Source of the DNA: Eulemur rufifrons
Lineage: Eukaryota > Chordata > Mammalia > Primates > Lemuridae
Assembly: GCF_041146395.1 (NCBI RefSeq)
Contig: NC_091009.1
Coordinates: forward strand, 2,685,001 to 2,749,000
DNA: 64,000 nucleotides
Reading direction: 5' to 3'
The notes beneath the pieces were generated by a model. The model ran no database searches and was not told the DNA's origin. It was given only the letters and a program-made list of their open reading frames with translations. A program made the position numbers and the translations under genes. Shown here one piece after another: positions 33,001 through 44,945 of this stretch (its first letter is position 1; each line of letters starts with the position of its first letter).

Positions 33001-36000
33001 TACTCCTCTTTGCGTGGGAACAGGTAACTGGCTTGTTCCAAGAAGTATGCCGCAGAGCTTTTCAATTAACCACTACGTTGAAAATTATTTGCAGGTGTTC
33101 AGAGTTTCACCATAATTGTGATAACGTTTGTTTGTCCCTCCTGAAACCCAAGATGGCTGCCACGAACATAACGATGCTGAGGCGTAGCTTACTTGGTTTT
33201 GCCTATTTTTGTTAGTGCAGACTGACAAGAATCCATTCTTCTAAGTATCATCTCACCTTCATTTTTCCATTGTTTAAAAATGCAGGAAAATGTTGCAAGT
33301 TAGCATTATAATTAGTAGCTGGAGGCTACGGTGTTTTTTTTTTTTTTTTCCTGTGGGGTCGGTGTGGATGTGTTGGTCAGGCCCTCTGTCAGTTCGCTGG
33401 TTTGTTTTTATTATCCCCAGAGAGGAGAAGTGGGTATTAGTATGGCAGGTGAAAACTGCGGATCTGTTTCAGAGAATTAAACAGGATCCGCATGGTAATC
33501 CCGTTCCTTTAAGAATCCTTTGCTTCATGAGCTGGGAATCCACCATGGTTCTATATACTTCTCTATGCGTGGGCACAGGAAACTGGCTTGTTCCAAGAAG
33601 TATGCCTCAGAGCTTTTCAATTAACCAGTATGTTGAAAATCCTTTGCAGGTTTTCAGCGTTTCACCATAATTGTGATAACGTGTGTATGTGCCTACTGAA
33701 ACCAAATATGGCTGCTACGGACATAACTATGCTGAGGCGTAGCTGACTTGGTGTTGCCTATTTTTGTCAGTGGAGACTGACAAGAAGCCATTCTTCTAAG
33801 TATCATCCCACCATCATTTCTCCATTGTTTAAAAATGCAGGGAAATTTTGCAAATTGGCATTATAATGAGTAGCTGGAGGGTACTCTTTTTTTTTGTGGG
33901 GTTGGTCAGGATGGGTGTTCAGGCCCTCTGTCAGATCGCTGGTTTGTTTTTATTATCCCCAGAGAAGAGTAGTGGGCATGTGTTTGGCAGGTGAAAAGTG
34001 CGGATTCTTTTTCAGAGAATTAAACAGGATCCGCATGGTCATCTCATTCCTTTAAGAATCCTTTTCTTCATCAGCTGGGATTCCACCATGTTTCTATATA
34101 CTTCTCTATGCGTGGGCACAGGTACCTGGCTTGTTCCAAGAAGTATGCTGGAGAGTTTTCAAATTAACCAGTACGTTGAAAATTATTTGCAGGTTTTCAT
34201 TGTTTCACCATAATTGTGATAACATTTGTATGTGCCTCCTGAAACCCAAGAAGGCTGCAACGGACATAACTATGCTGAGGAGTAGCTGACTTGGTGTTGC
34301 CTATTTTTGTTAGTGGAGACTGACAAGAAGCCATTCTTCTAAGTATCATCCCACCACCATTTTTCCATTGTTTTAAAACGCAGGGAAATTTTGCAAGTTA
34401 GCATTATAATTAGTAGCTGGAGGGTACGGTTTTTTTTTTGTGTGTGGTCGGTGTGGATGTGTTGATCAGACCCTCTGTCAGTTCGCTGGTTAGTTTTTAT
34501 TATCCCCAGAGAGGAGAAGTGGGCATGTGTTTGGCAGGGGAAAAGGGCGGATTCTGTTTCAGAGAATTAACGATGATACCCATGGTCATCCCGTTCCTTT
34601 AATAATCCTTTACCTCATCAGCTGGAAATCCACCATGGTTCTATATACTCCTCTTTGCGTGGGAACAGGTAACTGGCTTGTTCCAAGAAGTATGCCGCAG
34701 AGCTTTTCAATTAACCACTACGTTGAAAATTATTTGCAGGTGTTCAGCGTTTCACCATAATTGTGATAACTTAACGTTTGTTTGTGCCTCCTGAAACCCA
34801 AGATGGTTGCCACGAACATAACGATGCTGAGGCGTAGCTGACTTGGTTTTGCCTATTTTTGTTAGTGCAGACTGACAAGAATCCATTCTTCTAAGTATCA
34901 TCTCACCATCATTTTTCCATTGTTTAAAAATGCAGGATAATTTTGCAAGTTAGCATTATAATTAGTAGCTGGAGGCTACGGTGTTTTTTTTTTTTTTTTT
35001 TTTTTTTCCTGTGGGGTCGGTGTGGATGTGTTGGTCAGGCCCTCTGTCAGTTCGCTGGTTTGTTTTTATTATCCCCAGAGAGGAGAAGTGGGTATTAGTA
35101 TGGCAGGTGAAAACTGCGGATCTGTTTCAGAGAATTAAACAGGATCCGCATGGTAATCCCGTTCCTTTAAGAATCCTTTGCTTCATGAGCTGGGAATCCA
35201 CCATGGTTCTATATACTTCTCTATGCGTGGGCACAGGAAACTGGCTTGTTTCAAGAAGTATGCCTCAGAGCTTTTCAATTAACCAGTATGTTGAAAATCC
35301 TTTGCAGGTTTTCAGCGTTTCACCATAATTGTGATAACGTGTGTATGTGGCTACTGAAACCAAATATGGCTGCTACGGACATAACTATGCCGAGGCGTAG
35401 CTGACTTGGTGCTGCCTATTTTTGTCAGTGGAGACTGACAAGAAGCCATTCTTCTAAGAAGCATCCCAAGATCATTTCTCCATTGTTTAAAAATGCAGGG
35501 AAATTTTGCAAATTGGCATTATAATTAGTAGCTGGAGGGTACTTTTTTTTTGTGGGGTCGTCAGGATGGGTGTTCAGGCCCTCTGTCAGATCGCTGGTTT
35601 GTTTTTATTATCCCCAGAGAAGAGTAGTGGGCATGTGTTTGGCATGTGAAAAGTGCGGATTCTGGTTCAGAGAATTAACAATGATCCCCATGCTCATCCC
35701 GTTCCTTTAATAATCCTTTACTTCATCAGCTGGAAATCCACCATGGTTCTATATACTCCTCTTTGCGTGGGAACAGGTAACTGGCTTGTTCCAAGAAGTA
35801 TGCCGCAGAGCTTTTCAATTAACCACTACGTTGAAAATTATTTGCAGGTGTTCAGCGTTTCACCATAATTGTGATAACGTTTGTTTGTGCCTCCTGAAAC
35901 CCAAGAAGGCTGCGACGGACATAACTATGCTGAGGAGTAGCTGACTTGGTGTTGCCTATTTTTGTTAGTGGAGACAGACAAGAAGCCATTCTTCTAAGTA

Positions 36001-36490
36001 TCATCCCAGCACCATTTTTCCATTGTTTTAAAATGAAGGGAAATTTTGCAAGTTAGCATTATAATTAGTAGCTGGAGGGTACGGTTTTTTTTTTCTGTGT
36101 GTGGTCGATGTGGATGGGGGGGACAGGCCCTCCGTGAGTTTGCTGGTTAGTTTTTATTATCCCCAGAGATGAGAAGTGGGCATGTGTTTGGCAGGTGAAA
36201 AGGGCTGATTCTGTTTCAGAGAATTAACGATGATCCCCATGGTCATCCCGTTCCTTTAATAATCGTTTACTTCATGAGCTGGAAATCCACCATGGTTCTA
36301 TATACTCCTCTTTGCGTGGGAACAGGTAACTGGCTTGTTCCAAGAAGTATGCCGCAGAGCTTTTCAATTAACCACTACGTTGTAAATTATTTTAAGGTGT
36401 TCAGCGTTTCACCATAATTTTGATAACGTTTGTTTGTGCCTCCTGAAACCCAAGAAGGCTGCGACGGACATAACTATGCTGAGGAGTAGC

Positions 36491-38140
36491 TGACTTGGTG
36501 TTGCCTATTTTTGTTAGTGGAGACTGACAAGAAGCCATTCTTCTAAGTATCATCCCACCACCATTTTTCCATTGTTTTAAAATGCAGGGAAATTTTGCTA
36601 GTTAGCATTATAATTAGTAGCTGGAGGGTACGGTTTTTTTTTGTGTGTGTGTGGTCGATGTGGATGGGGGGGTCAGGCCCTCTGTCAGTTGGCTGGTTAG
36701 TTTTTATTATCCCCAGAGAGGAGAAGTGGGCATGTGTTTGGCAGGTGAAAAGGGCGGATTCCGTTTCAGAGAATTAACGATGATCCCCATGGTCATTCCG
36801 TTCCTTTAATAATCCTTTACTTCATCAGCTGGAAATCCACCATGGTTCTATATACTCCTCTTTGCGTGGGAACAGGTAACTGGCTTGTTCCAAGGATTAT
36901 GCCGCAGAGCTTTTCAATTAACCACTACGTTGAAAATTATTTGCAGGTGTTCAGCGTTTCACCATAATTGTGATAACGTTTGTTTGTGCCTCCTGAAACC
37001 CAAGATGGCTGCCACGAACATAACGATGCTGAGGCGTAGCATACTTGGTTTTGCCTATTTTTGTTAGTGGAGACTGACAAGAATCCATTCTTCTAAGTAT
37101 CATCTCACCATCATTTTTCCATTGTTTAAAAATGCAGGAAAATTTTGCAAGTTAGCATTATAATTAGTAGCTGGAGGCTACGGTGTGTTTTTTTTTTTTC
37201 CTGTGGGGTTGGTGTGTATGTGTTGGTCAGGCCCTCTGTCAGTTCGCTGGTTTGTTTTTATTATCCCCAGAGAGGAGAAGTGGGTATTAGTATGGCAGGT
37301 GAAAACTGCGGATCTGTTTCAGAGAATTAAACAGGATCCGCATGGTAATCCTGTTCCTTTAAGAATCCTTTGCTTCATGAGCTGGGAATCCACCATGGTT
37401 CTATATACTTCTCTATGCGTGGGCACCGGAAACTGGCTTGTTCCAAGAAGTATGCCTCAGAGCTTTTCAATTAACCAGTATGTTGAAAATCCTTTGCAGG
37501 TTTTCAGCGTTTCATCATAATTGTGATAACGTGTGTATGTGCCTACTGAAACCAAATATGGCTGCTACGGACATAACTATGCCGAGGCGTAGCTCATTTG
37601 GTGTTGCCTATTTTTGTCAGTGGAGACTGACAAGAAGCCATTCTTCTAAGTATCATCCCACCACCATTTTTCCATTGTTTTAAAATGCAGGGAAATTTTG
37701 CAAGTTAGCATTATAATTGGTAGCTGGAGGGTACGGTTTTTCTTTGTGTGTGTGGTCGATGTGGATGGGGGGGTCAGGCCCTCTGTCAGTTCGCCGGTTA
37801 GTTTTTATTATCCCCAGAGAGGGGAAGGGGGCATGAGTTTGGCAGGTGAAAAGGGCGGATTCTGTTTCAGAGAATTTACGATGATCCCCATGGTCATCCC
37901 GTTCCTTTAATAATCCTTTACTTCATCAGCTGGAAATCCACCATGGTTCTATATACTCCTCTTTGCGTGGGAACAGGTAACTGGCTTGTTCCAAGAAGTA
38001 TGCCGCAGAGCTTTTCAATTAACCACTACGTTGAAAATTATTTGCAGGTGTTCAGCGTTTCACCATAATTGTGATAACGTTTGTTTGTGCCTCCTGAAAC
38101 CCAAGAAGGCTGCGACGGACATAACTATGCTGAGGTTAGC
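36491..38140 (+). repeat. 1650-bp trimeric higher-order repeat, copy 1
   Basis: Three monomers in the order B, C, B recur as copy 2 at an offset of exactly 1650 bp. Read line by line, the copies differ by a T/GT exchange in one tract and one to three single-base changes. The left limit is set where similarity to the offset copy drops, and could lie about 60 bp further left. Confidence 0.85.
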
Positions 38141-39790
38141 TGACTTGGTGTTGCCTATTTTTGTTAGTGGAGACTGACAAGAAGCCATTCTTCTAAGTAT
38201 CATCCCACCACCATTTTTCCATTGTTTTAAAATGCAGGGAAATTTTGCTAGTTAGCATTATAATTAGTAGCTGGAGGGTACGGTTTTTTTTTTTGTGTGT
38301 GTGGTCGATGTGGATGGGGGGGTCAGGCCCTCTGTCAGTTGGCTGGTTAGTTTTTATTATCCCCAGAGAGGAGAAGTGGGCATGTGTTTGGCAGGTGAAA
38401 AGGGCGGATTCCGTTTCAGAGAATTAACGATGATCCCCATGGTCATTCCGTTCCTTTAATAATCCTTTACTTCATCAGCTGGAAATCCACCATGGTTCTA
38501 TATACTCCTCTTTGCGTGGGAACAGGTAACTGGCTTGTTCCAAGGATTATGCCGCAGAGCTTTTCAATTAACCACTACGTTGAAAATTATTTGCAGGTGT
38601 TCAGCGTTTCACCATAATTGTGATAACGTTTGTTTGTGCCTCCTGAAACCCAAGATGGCTGCCACGAACATAACGATGCTGAGGCGTAGCATACTTGGTT
38701 TTGCCTATTTTTGTTAGTGGAGACTGACAAGAATCCATTCTTCTAAGTATCATCTCACCATCATTTTTCCATTGTTTAAAAATGCAGGAAAATTTTGCAA
38801 GTTAGCATTATAATTAGTAGCTGGAGGCTACGGTGTGTTTTTTTTTTTTCCTGTGGGGTTGGTGTGTATGTGTTGGTCAGGCCCTCTGTCAGTTCGCTGG
38901 TTTGTTTTTATTATCCCCAGAGAGGAGAAGTGGGTATTAGTATGGCAGGTGAAAACTGCGGATCTGTTTCAGAGAATTAAACAGGATCCGCATGGTAATC
39001 CTGTTCCTTTAAGAATCCTTTGCTTCATGAGCTGGGAATCCACCATGTTTCTATATACTTCTCTATGCGTGGGCACCGGAAACTGGCTTGTTCCAAGAAG
39101 TATGCCTCAGAGCTTTTCAATTAACCAGTATGTTGAAAATCCTTTGCAGGTTTTCAGCGTTTCATCATAATTGTGATAACGTGTGTATGTGCCTACTGAA
39201 ACCAAATATGGCTGCTACGGACATAACTATGCCGAGGCGTAGCTCATTTGGTGTTGCCTATTTTTGTCAGTGGAGACTGACAAGAAGCCATTCTTCTAAG
39301 TATCATCCCACCACCATTTTTCCATTGTTTTAAAATGCAGGGAAATTTTGCAAGTTAGCATTATAATTGGTAGCTGGAGGGTACGGTTTTTCTTTGTGTG
39401 TGTGGTCGATGTGGATGGGGGGGTCAGGCCCTCTGTCAGTTCGCCGGTTAGTTTTTATTATCCCCAGAGAGGGGAAGGGGGCATGAGTTTGGCAGGTGAA
39501 AAGGGCGGATTCTGTTTCAGAGAATTTACGATGATCCCCATGGTCATCCCGTTCCTTTAATAATCCTTTACTTCATCAGCTGGAAATCCACCATGGTTCT
39601 ATATACTCCTCTTTGCGTGGGAACAGGTAACTGGCTTGTTCCAAGAAGTATGCCGCAGAGCTTTTCAATTAACCACTACGTTGAAAATTATTTGCAGGTG
39701 TTCAGCGTTTCACCATAATTGTGATAACGTTTGTTTGTGCCTCCTGAAACCCAAGAAGGCTGCGACGGACATGACTATGCTGAGGAGTAG
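38141..39790 (+). repeat. 1650-bp trimeric higher-order repeat, copy 2
   Basis: This is the tandem partner of 36491-38140. A G-to-T change near 39047 (CACCATGTTTC versus CACCATGGTTC) and an A-to-G near 39773 distinguish it. It is followed by monomers of another order, so only two near-identical copies are present. Confidence 0.85.
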
Positions 39791-41068
39791 CTGACTTGGT
39801 GTTGCCTATTTTTGTTAGTGGAGACAGGCAAGAAGCCATTGTTCTAAGTATCATCCCACCACCATTTTTCCATTGTTTTAAAATGCAGGGAAATTTTGCA
39901 AGCTAGCAATATAATTAGTAGCTGGAGGGTACGGTTTTTTTTTTGTGTGTGGTCGATGTGGATGGGGGGGTCAGGCCCTCTGTCAGTTCGCTGGTTAGTT
40001 TTTATTATCCCCAGAGAGGAGAAGTGGGCATTTTTTTTGGCAGGTGAAAAGGGCCGATTCTGTTTCAGAGAATTAACGATGATCCCCATGGTCATCCAGT
40101 TCCTTAATAATCCTTTACTTCATCAGCTGGAAATCCACCATGGTTCTATATACTCCTCTTTGCGTGGGAACAGGTAACTGGCTTGTTCCAAGAAATATGC
40201 CGCAGAGCTTTTCAATTAACCACTACGTTGAAAATTATTTGCAGGTGTTCAGCGTTTCACCATAATTGTGATAACGTTTGTTTGTGCCTCCTGAAACTCA
40301 AGAAGGCTGCGACGGACATAACTATGCTGAGGAGTAGCTGATTTGGTGTTGCCTATTTTTGTTAGTGGAGACTGTCAAGAAGCCATTCTTCTAAGTATCA
40401 TCCCACCACCATTTTTCCATTGTTTTAAAATGCAGGGAAATTTTGCAAGTTAGCATTATAATTAGTAGCTGGATGGTACGGATTTTTTTGTGTGCGTGGT
40501 CGATGTGGATGGGGGGCTCAGGCCCTCTGTGAGTTCGCTGGTTAGTTTTTATTATCCCCAGAGAGGAGAAGTGGGCATGTTTTTGGCAGGTGAAAAGGGC
40601 TGATTCTGTTTCAGAGAATTAACGATGATCCACATGGTCATCCCGTTCCTTTAATAATCCTTTACTTCATCAGCTGGAAATCCACCATGGTTGTATATAC
40701 TCCTCTTTGCGTGGGAACAGGTAACTGGCTTGTTCCAAGAAGTATGCCGCAGAGCTTTTCAATTAACCACTACGTTGAAAATTATATGCACGTGTTCAGC
40801 GTTTCACCATAATTGTGATAACGTTTGTTTTTGCCTCCTGAAACCCAAGGTGGCTGCCACGAACATAACGATGCTGAGGAGTAGCTGACTTGGTTTTGCC
40901 TATTTTTGTTAGTGGAGACTGACAAGAATCCATTCTTCTATCATCTCACCCTCATTTTTACATTGTTTAAAAATGCAGGAAAATTTTGCAAGTTAGCATT
41001 ATAATTAGTAGCTGGAGGCTACGGTGTTTTTTTTTTTTTTTTCCTGTGGGGACGGTGTGGATGTGTTG

Positions 41069-41202
41069 AAACCCACGGGCCCATACCCAGAGTATGATAG
41101 AGTGGGTTCCCAGGTACAATCCCAGCCCCCTAAAATCCCCCCGCCCGCCTAATGCAGACAGGGCCCATGCGCTAAGCATAAACAATACCTTTAACAGATA
41201 AC
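41069..41202 (+). repeat. Island 1 (truncated by the satellite junction)
   Basis: It begins inside the island at AAACCCACGGGCCC; the first 80 or so bases are missing. It has AAAATCCCCCC where most copies have AAACTCCCCCC. Confidence 0.85.
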
Positions 41203-42547
41203 CCTAACCCTGAACATAACACCCAACCCTGTTCCTATGTCTCCCCTTAACACGTAAACCTCACCGTGCGCCTAACTTTTACCTCTTATCCTAACGTTAA
41301 TGCATAACCCATTCCCTGAGAACAACCCCTATCCCATAATTCTAACCCTATCTACTAGTCATCACTGGAACACCTAATCCCTAACCCTAATTCTAAACCG
41401 CTAACCCTAATCATAACCCTACCTACAACCCTAACACTGACAGTAACCCTTACTTCTAACCCCAACGCTATGCCTAACAAAAACCCTAACCCTTGACCCT
41501 AACCCTTCACCATTACCCCTAAGCCTTACCCTAACCCTTAACCCTAATCCTAATCCTAACCATTAAACCTAACCCTAGCTCTTAAAGCTAACCCTAAACC
41601 TTACCCTCACGGCTAGACCTAACCCTGACACTAACCTAACACCTAACCCTAACCAGAACCCCTAAAGCTAACCCTGAACCCTATCCCTAACCCTAGCAGT
41701 AAACTTTAACCCTAAACCTAAGCCCAACCCATAACCCTAATCCTATCCTTTTAACCTAAAATCACCCCTAAACCTAACCCCTATACCTCACCCTAACACT
41801 AACCCCAATCCTAATTCTAACCATACCACTTTATAAAACACTAACTCCTAACCGCTAACCCTAACACTAACCAAAAACCCTAATCACTAATTCCTAACCC
41901 TAACGCTTAACCTTTACCCTAACCGTTAACCCTCACCCTAAATCTTAACACTGACCCTAACCTGAACCTTTAACTCTAAGCCTAACCCTTAACCCTACAG
42001 TAAGGAAGACCCTTAATGCTAATGGGATCCCTTATCCCTAACCCTAACACTACAGCTAAAAATAACCCTAACCTTTGATCCTTAAACCTAACATCTAACA
42101 CTTACTTTAACCCCAAACCCTAACCCTAATCCTAAGCATTAAACCTAACCCTATCTCTAACCCTAACGCTAGCCCTTACCCTAACGCCTAGATCTAACCC
42201 TAAATCTAACCTACCGCCTAATCCTAACCTTAAGCCCTAATGCTAACTCTAACCCTGAACCCTAAACCTACCCGTAAACCTTAACACTAACCCTATCCGT
42301 GAACTTTAACCCTGACCCTAACCATTACCCTCACCCAAGCATTTAACCCTGACCCTACCCCTAATCCTTAATGATAACCCTAACACTTAACCCTAACCCT
42401 AAGCCCAACACTTAACCCTAATCCTATCCCTTAACCCTAAACCTAACCCTAACCCTAATGCTAACCCCTAAACGTAACCCTAACCGTGACCAGTTAACCT
42501 AACCCTAACCTCTAATAAAAACCATAGCACATAACTCTAACCCTAAA

Positions 42548-42578
<31 letters not shown>

Positions 42579-42855
42579 TCTTAACCTTAACCCTAAGCGT
42601 TAACTCTCACGCTAACCTTTAATCCTAACCCTAATCCTAATCTTCAACCCTAAACCTAACACTTAACCCTAACCCTGTACCAAACCCTAACCCCTCATCT
42701 TAACCCTAACCGTTAACCTCAACCCGAAACCAAAGTGTAACCGTTAAACCTAAAAGTAACCTTTAACCCTTACCCTAATCCCTAACCCTAAGCCCTCACC
42801 CTAACACTAAACTTCATCCTTAACGCTAACCATAATCCTAACCCTAAATCTAATT

Positions 42856-43073
42856 CTCAGACTTCTTGCTTTCTTAGAGTTTAGAAAGCCTGCAATCCTC
42901 CCATGCCATGCGTGAAAGGAGGCTCTACCACTGTGTCCTGCATGAAACCCACGGGCCCATACGCAGAGTATGATAGAGTGGGTTCCCGGGTACAATCCCA
43001 GCCCCCTAAACTCCCCCCGCCCGCCTAATGCAGACAGGGCCCGTGCGCTAAGAATAAACAATACCTTTAACAG
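42856..43073 (+). repeat. Island 2 (first complete copy)
   Basis: It runs from CTCAGACTTCTTGC to CCTTTAACAG. Specific changes are ATACGCAGAG and AGAATAAACA. Confidence 0.88.
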
Positions 43074-44727
43074 ATAACCCTAACCCTGAACATAACACCC
43101 AACCCTGTTCCTATTTCTCCCCTTAACACGTAAACCTCACCATGCGCCTAACTTTAACCGGTTATCCTAACGTTAATGCATAACCCATTTCCTGAGAACA
43201 ACCCGTATCCCATAATTCTAACCCTATCTCCTAGTCATCACTGTGACACCTAATCCCTAACCCTAATTCTAAACCGCTAACCCTAACCGTAACCCTACCT
43301 ACAACCCTAACACTGACAGTAACCCTTACTTCTAACCCCAACGCTATGCCTAACAAAAACCCTAACCCTTGACCCTAACCCTTCACCCTAACCCCTAAGC
43401 CTTACCCTACCCCTTAACCCTAATCCGAATCCTAACCATTAAACCTAACCCTAGCTCTTAAAGCTAACCCTAAACTTTACCCTCACGACTAGACCTAACC
43501 CTGACACTAACCTAACACCTAACCCTAACCAGAACCCCTAAAGGTAACCCTGAACCCAATCCCTAACCCTAGCAGTAAACTTTAACCCTAAACCTAAGCC
43601 CAACCCGTAACCCTATTCCTATCCTTTTAACCTAAAAGTCACCCCTAAACCTAACCCCTATACCTCACCCTAACTCTAACCCCAGTCCTAATTCTAAGCA
43701 TACCCCTTCATAAAACACTATCTCCTAACCGATAACCCTAACACTAACCAAAAACCCTAATCACTAATCCCTAACCCTAACGCTTAACCTTTACCCTAAC
43801 CGTTAACCCTCACCCTAAATCTTAACACTGACCCTAACCTTCACCTTAAACTCTAAGCCTAACCCTTAACCCTACAGTAAGGAAGACGCTTAATGCTAAT
43901 GGGACCCCTCATCCCTAACCCTAACACTACAGCTAAAAATAACCCTAACCTTTGATCCTTAAACCTAACCCCTAACACTTACTTTAACCCCAAACCCTAA
44001 CCCTAATCCTAACCATTAAACCTAACCCTATCTCTTAACCCTAACGCTAGCCCTTACCCTAACGCCTAGATCTAACCCTAAATCTAACCTACCGCCTAAT
44101 CCTAACCTTAAGCCCTAATGCTAACTCTAACCCTGAACCCTAAACCTACCCGTAACTCTTAACACTAACCCTATCCGTGAACCTTAACCCTGACCCTAAC
44201 CATTACACGAACCCAAGCATTTAACCCTGACCCTACCCCTAATCCTTAATGATAACCCTAACACTAAACCCTAACCCTAAGCCCAACACTTAACCCTAAT
44301 CCTATCCCTTAACCCTAACCCTAACCCTAATGCTAACCCCTAAACGTAACCCTAACCGTGACCAGTAAACCTAACCCTAACCTCTAACCCAAACCATAGC
44401 ACATAACTCTAACCCTAAATCTAACCCTAACCCTAACCCTAAACCCTAACACTTAACCTTAACCCTAAGCGTTAACTCTCACGCTAACCTTTAATCCTAA
44501 CCCTAATCCTAATCTTCAACCCTAAACCTAACACTTAACCCTAACCCTGTACCTAACCCTAACCCCTCATCTTAACCCTAACCGTAAACCTCCACCCTAA
44601 ACCAAAGTGTAACCGTTAACCCTAAGAGTAACCTTTAACCCTAACCCTAATCCCTAACCCTAAGCCCTCACCCTAACACTAAACTTCATCCTTCACCCTA
44701 ACCATAATCCTAACCCTAAATCTATTT

Positions 44728-44945
44728 CTCAGACTTCTTGCTTTCTTAGAGTTTAGAAAGCCTGCAATCCTCCCATACCATCCGTGAAAGGAGGCTCTAC
44801 CACTGTGTCCTGCATGAAACCCACGGGCCCATACCCAGAGTATGATAGAGTGGGTTCCCGGGTACAATCCCAGCCCCCTAAACTCCCCCCGCCCGCCTAA
44901 TGCAGACAGGGCCCGTGCGCTAAGCATAAACAATACCTTTAACAG
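44728..44945 (+). repeat. Island 3
   Basis: This copy reads TACCATCCGTG where others read TGCCATGCGTG. It lies just left of the large tandem duplication. Confidence 0.88.

Larger units (their letters stand above)
30091..41068 (+). repeat. Satellite array, T-tract monomer classes (right block)
   Basis: About 20 monomers continue the array to its edge. The TAGTAGCTGGAGG landmark recurs near 30580, 31130, 31675, 32220, 32767, 33315, 33863, 34415, 34965, 35525, 36067, 36615, 37165, 37715, 38265, 38815, 39365, 39915, 40465 and 41010. Class C monomers (GGCTACGGTG then T-tract) are near 33330, 34980, 37185, 38835 and 41030. The last monomer breaks off at 41068 shortly after its T-tract. T-tract length varies from about 7 to 24. 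No gene is seen. Confidence 0.9.

Noticed and set aside
12569..41068. Dozens of similar open frames of 60-130 codons recurring every 550 bp
   Set aside because: They occupy the same place in each satellite monomer, shift frame with indels and T-tract length, and have no domain or initiation context. They are by-products of tandem repetition.
6662..41068. CRISPR-like array of regularly spaced repeats
   Set aside because: The whole 548-bp monomer repeats, not a short repeat with unique spacers, and the sequence is clearly mammalian.
6662..41068. CENP-B box that would make this a centromeric satellite
   Set aside because: I looked for TTCGNNNNANNCGGG around the TTCGCTGGTT and CTTCGTGTTG segments and found no match. 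The function of the satellite stays unassigned.
44813..44880. tRNA-like B box in the telomeric island (GGGTACAATCCC)
   Set aside because: It lacks one base of the GGTTCGANTCC core and there is no convincing box A or cloverleaf.
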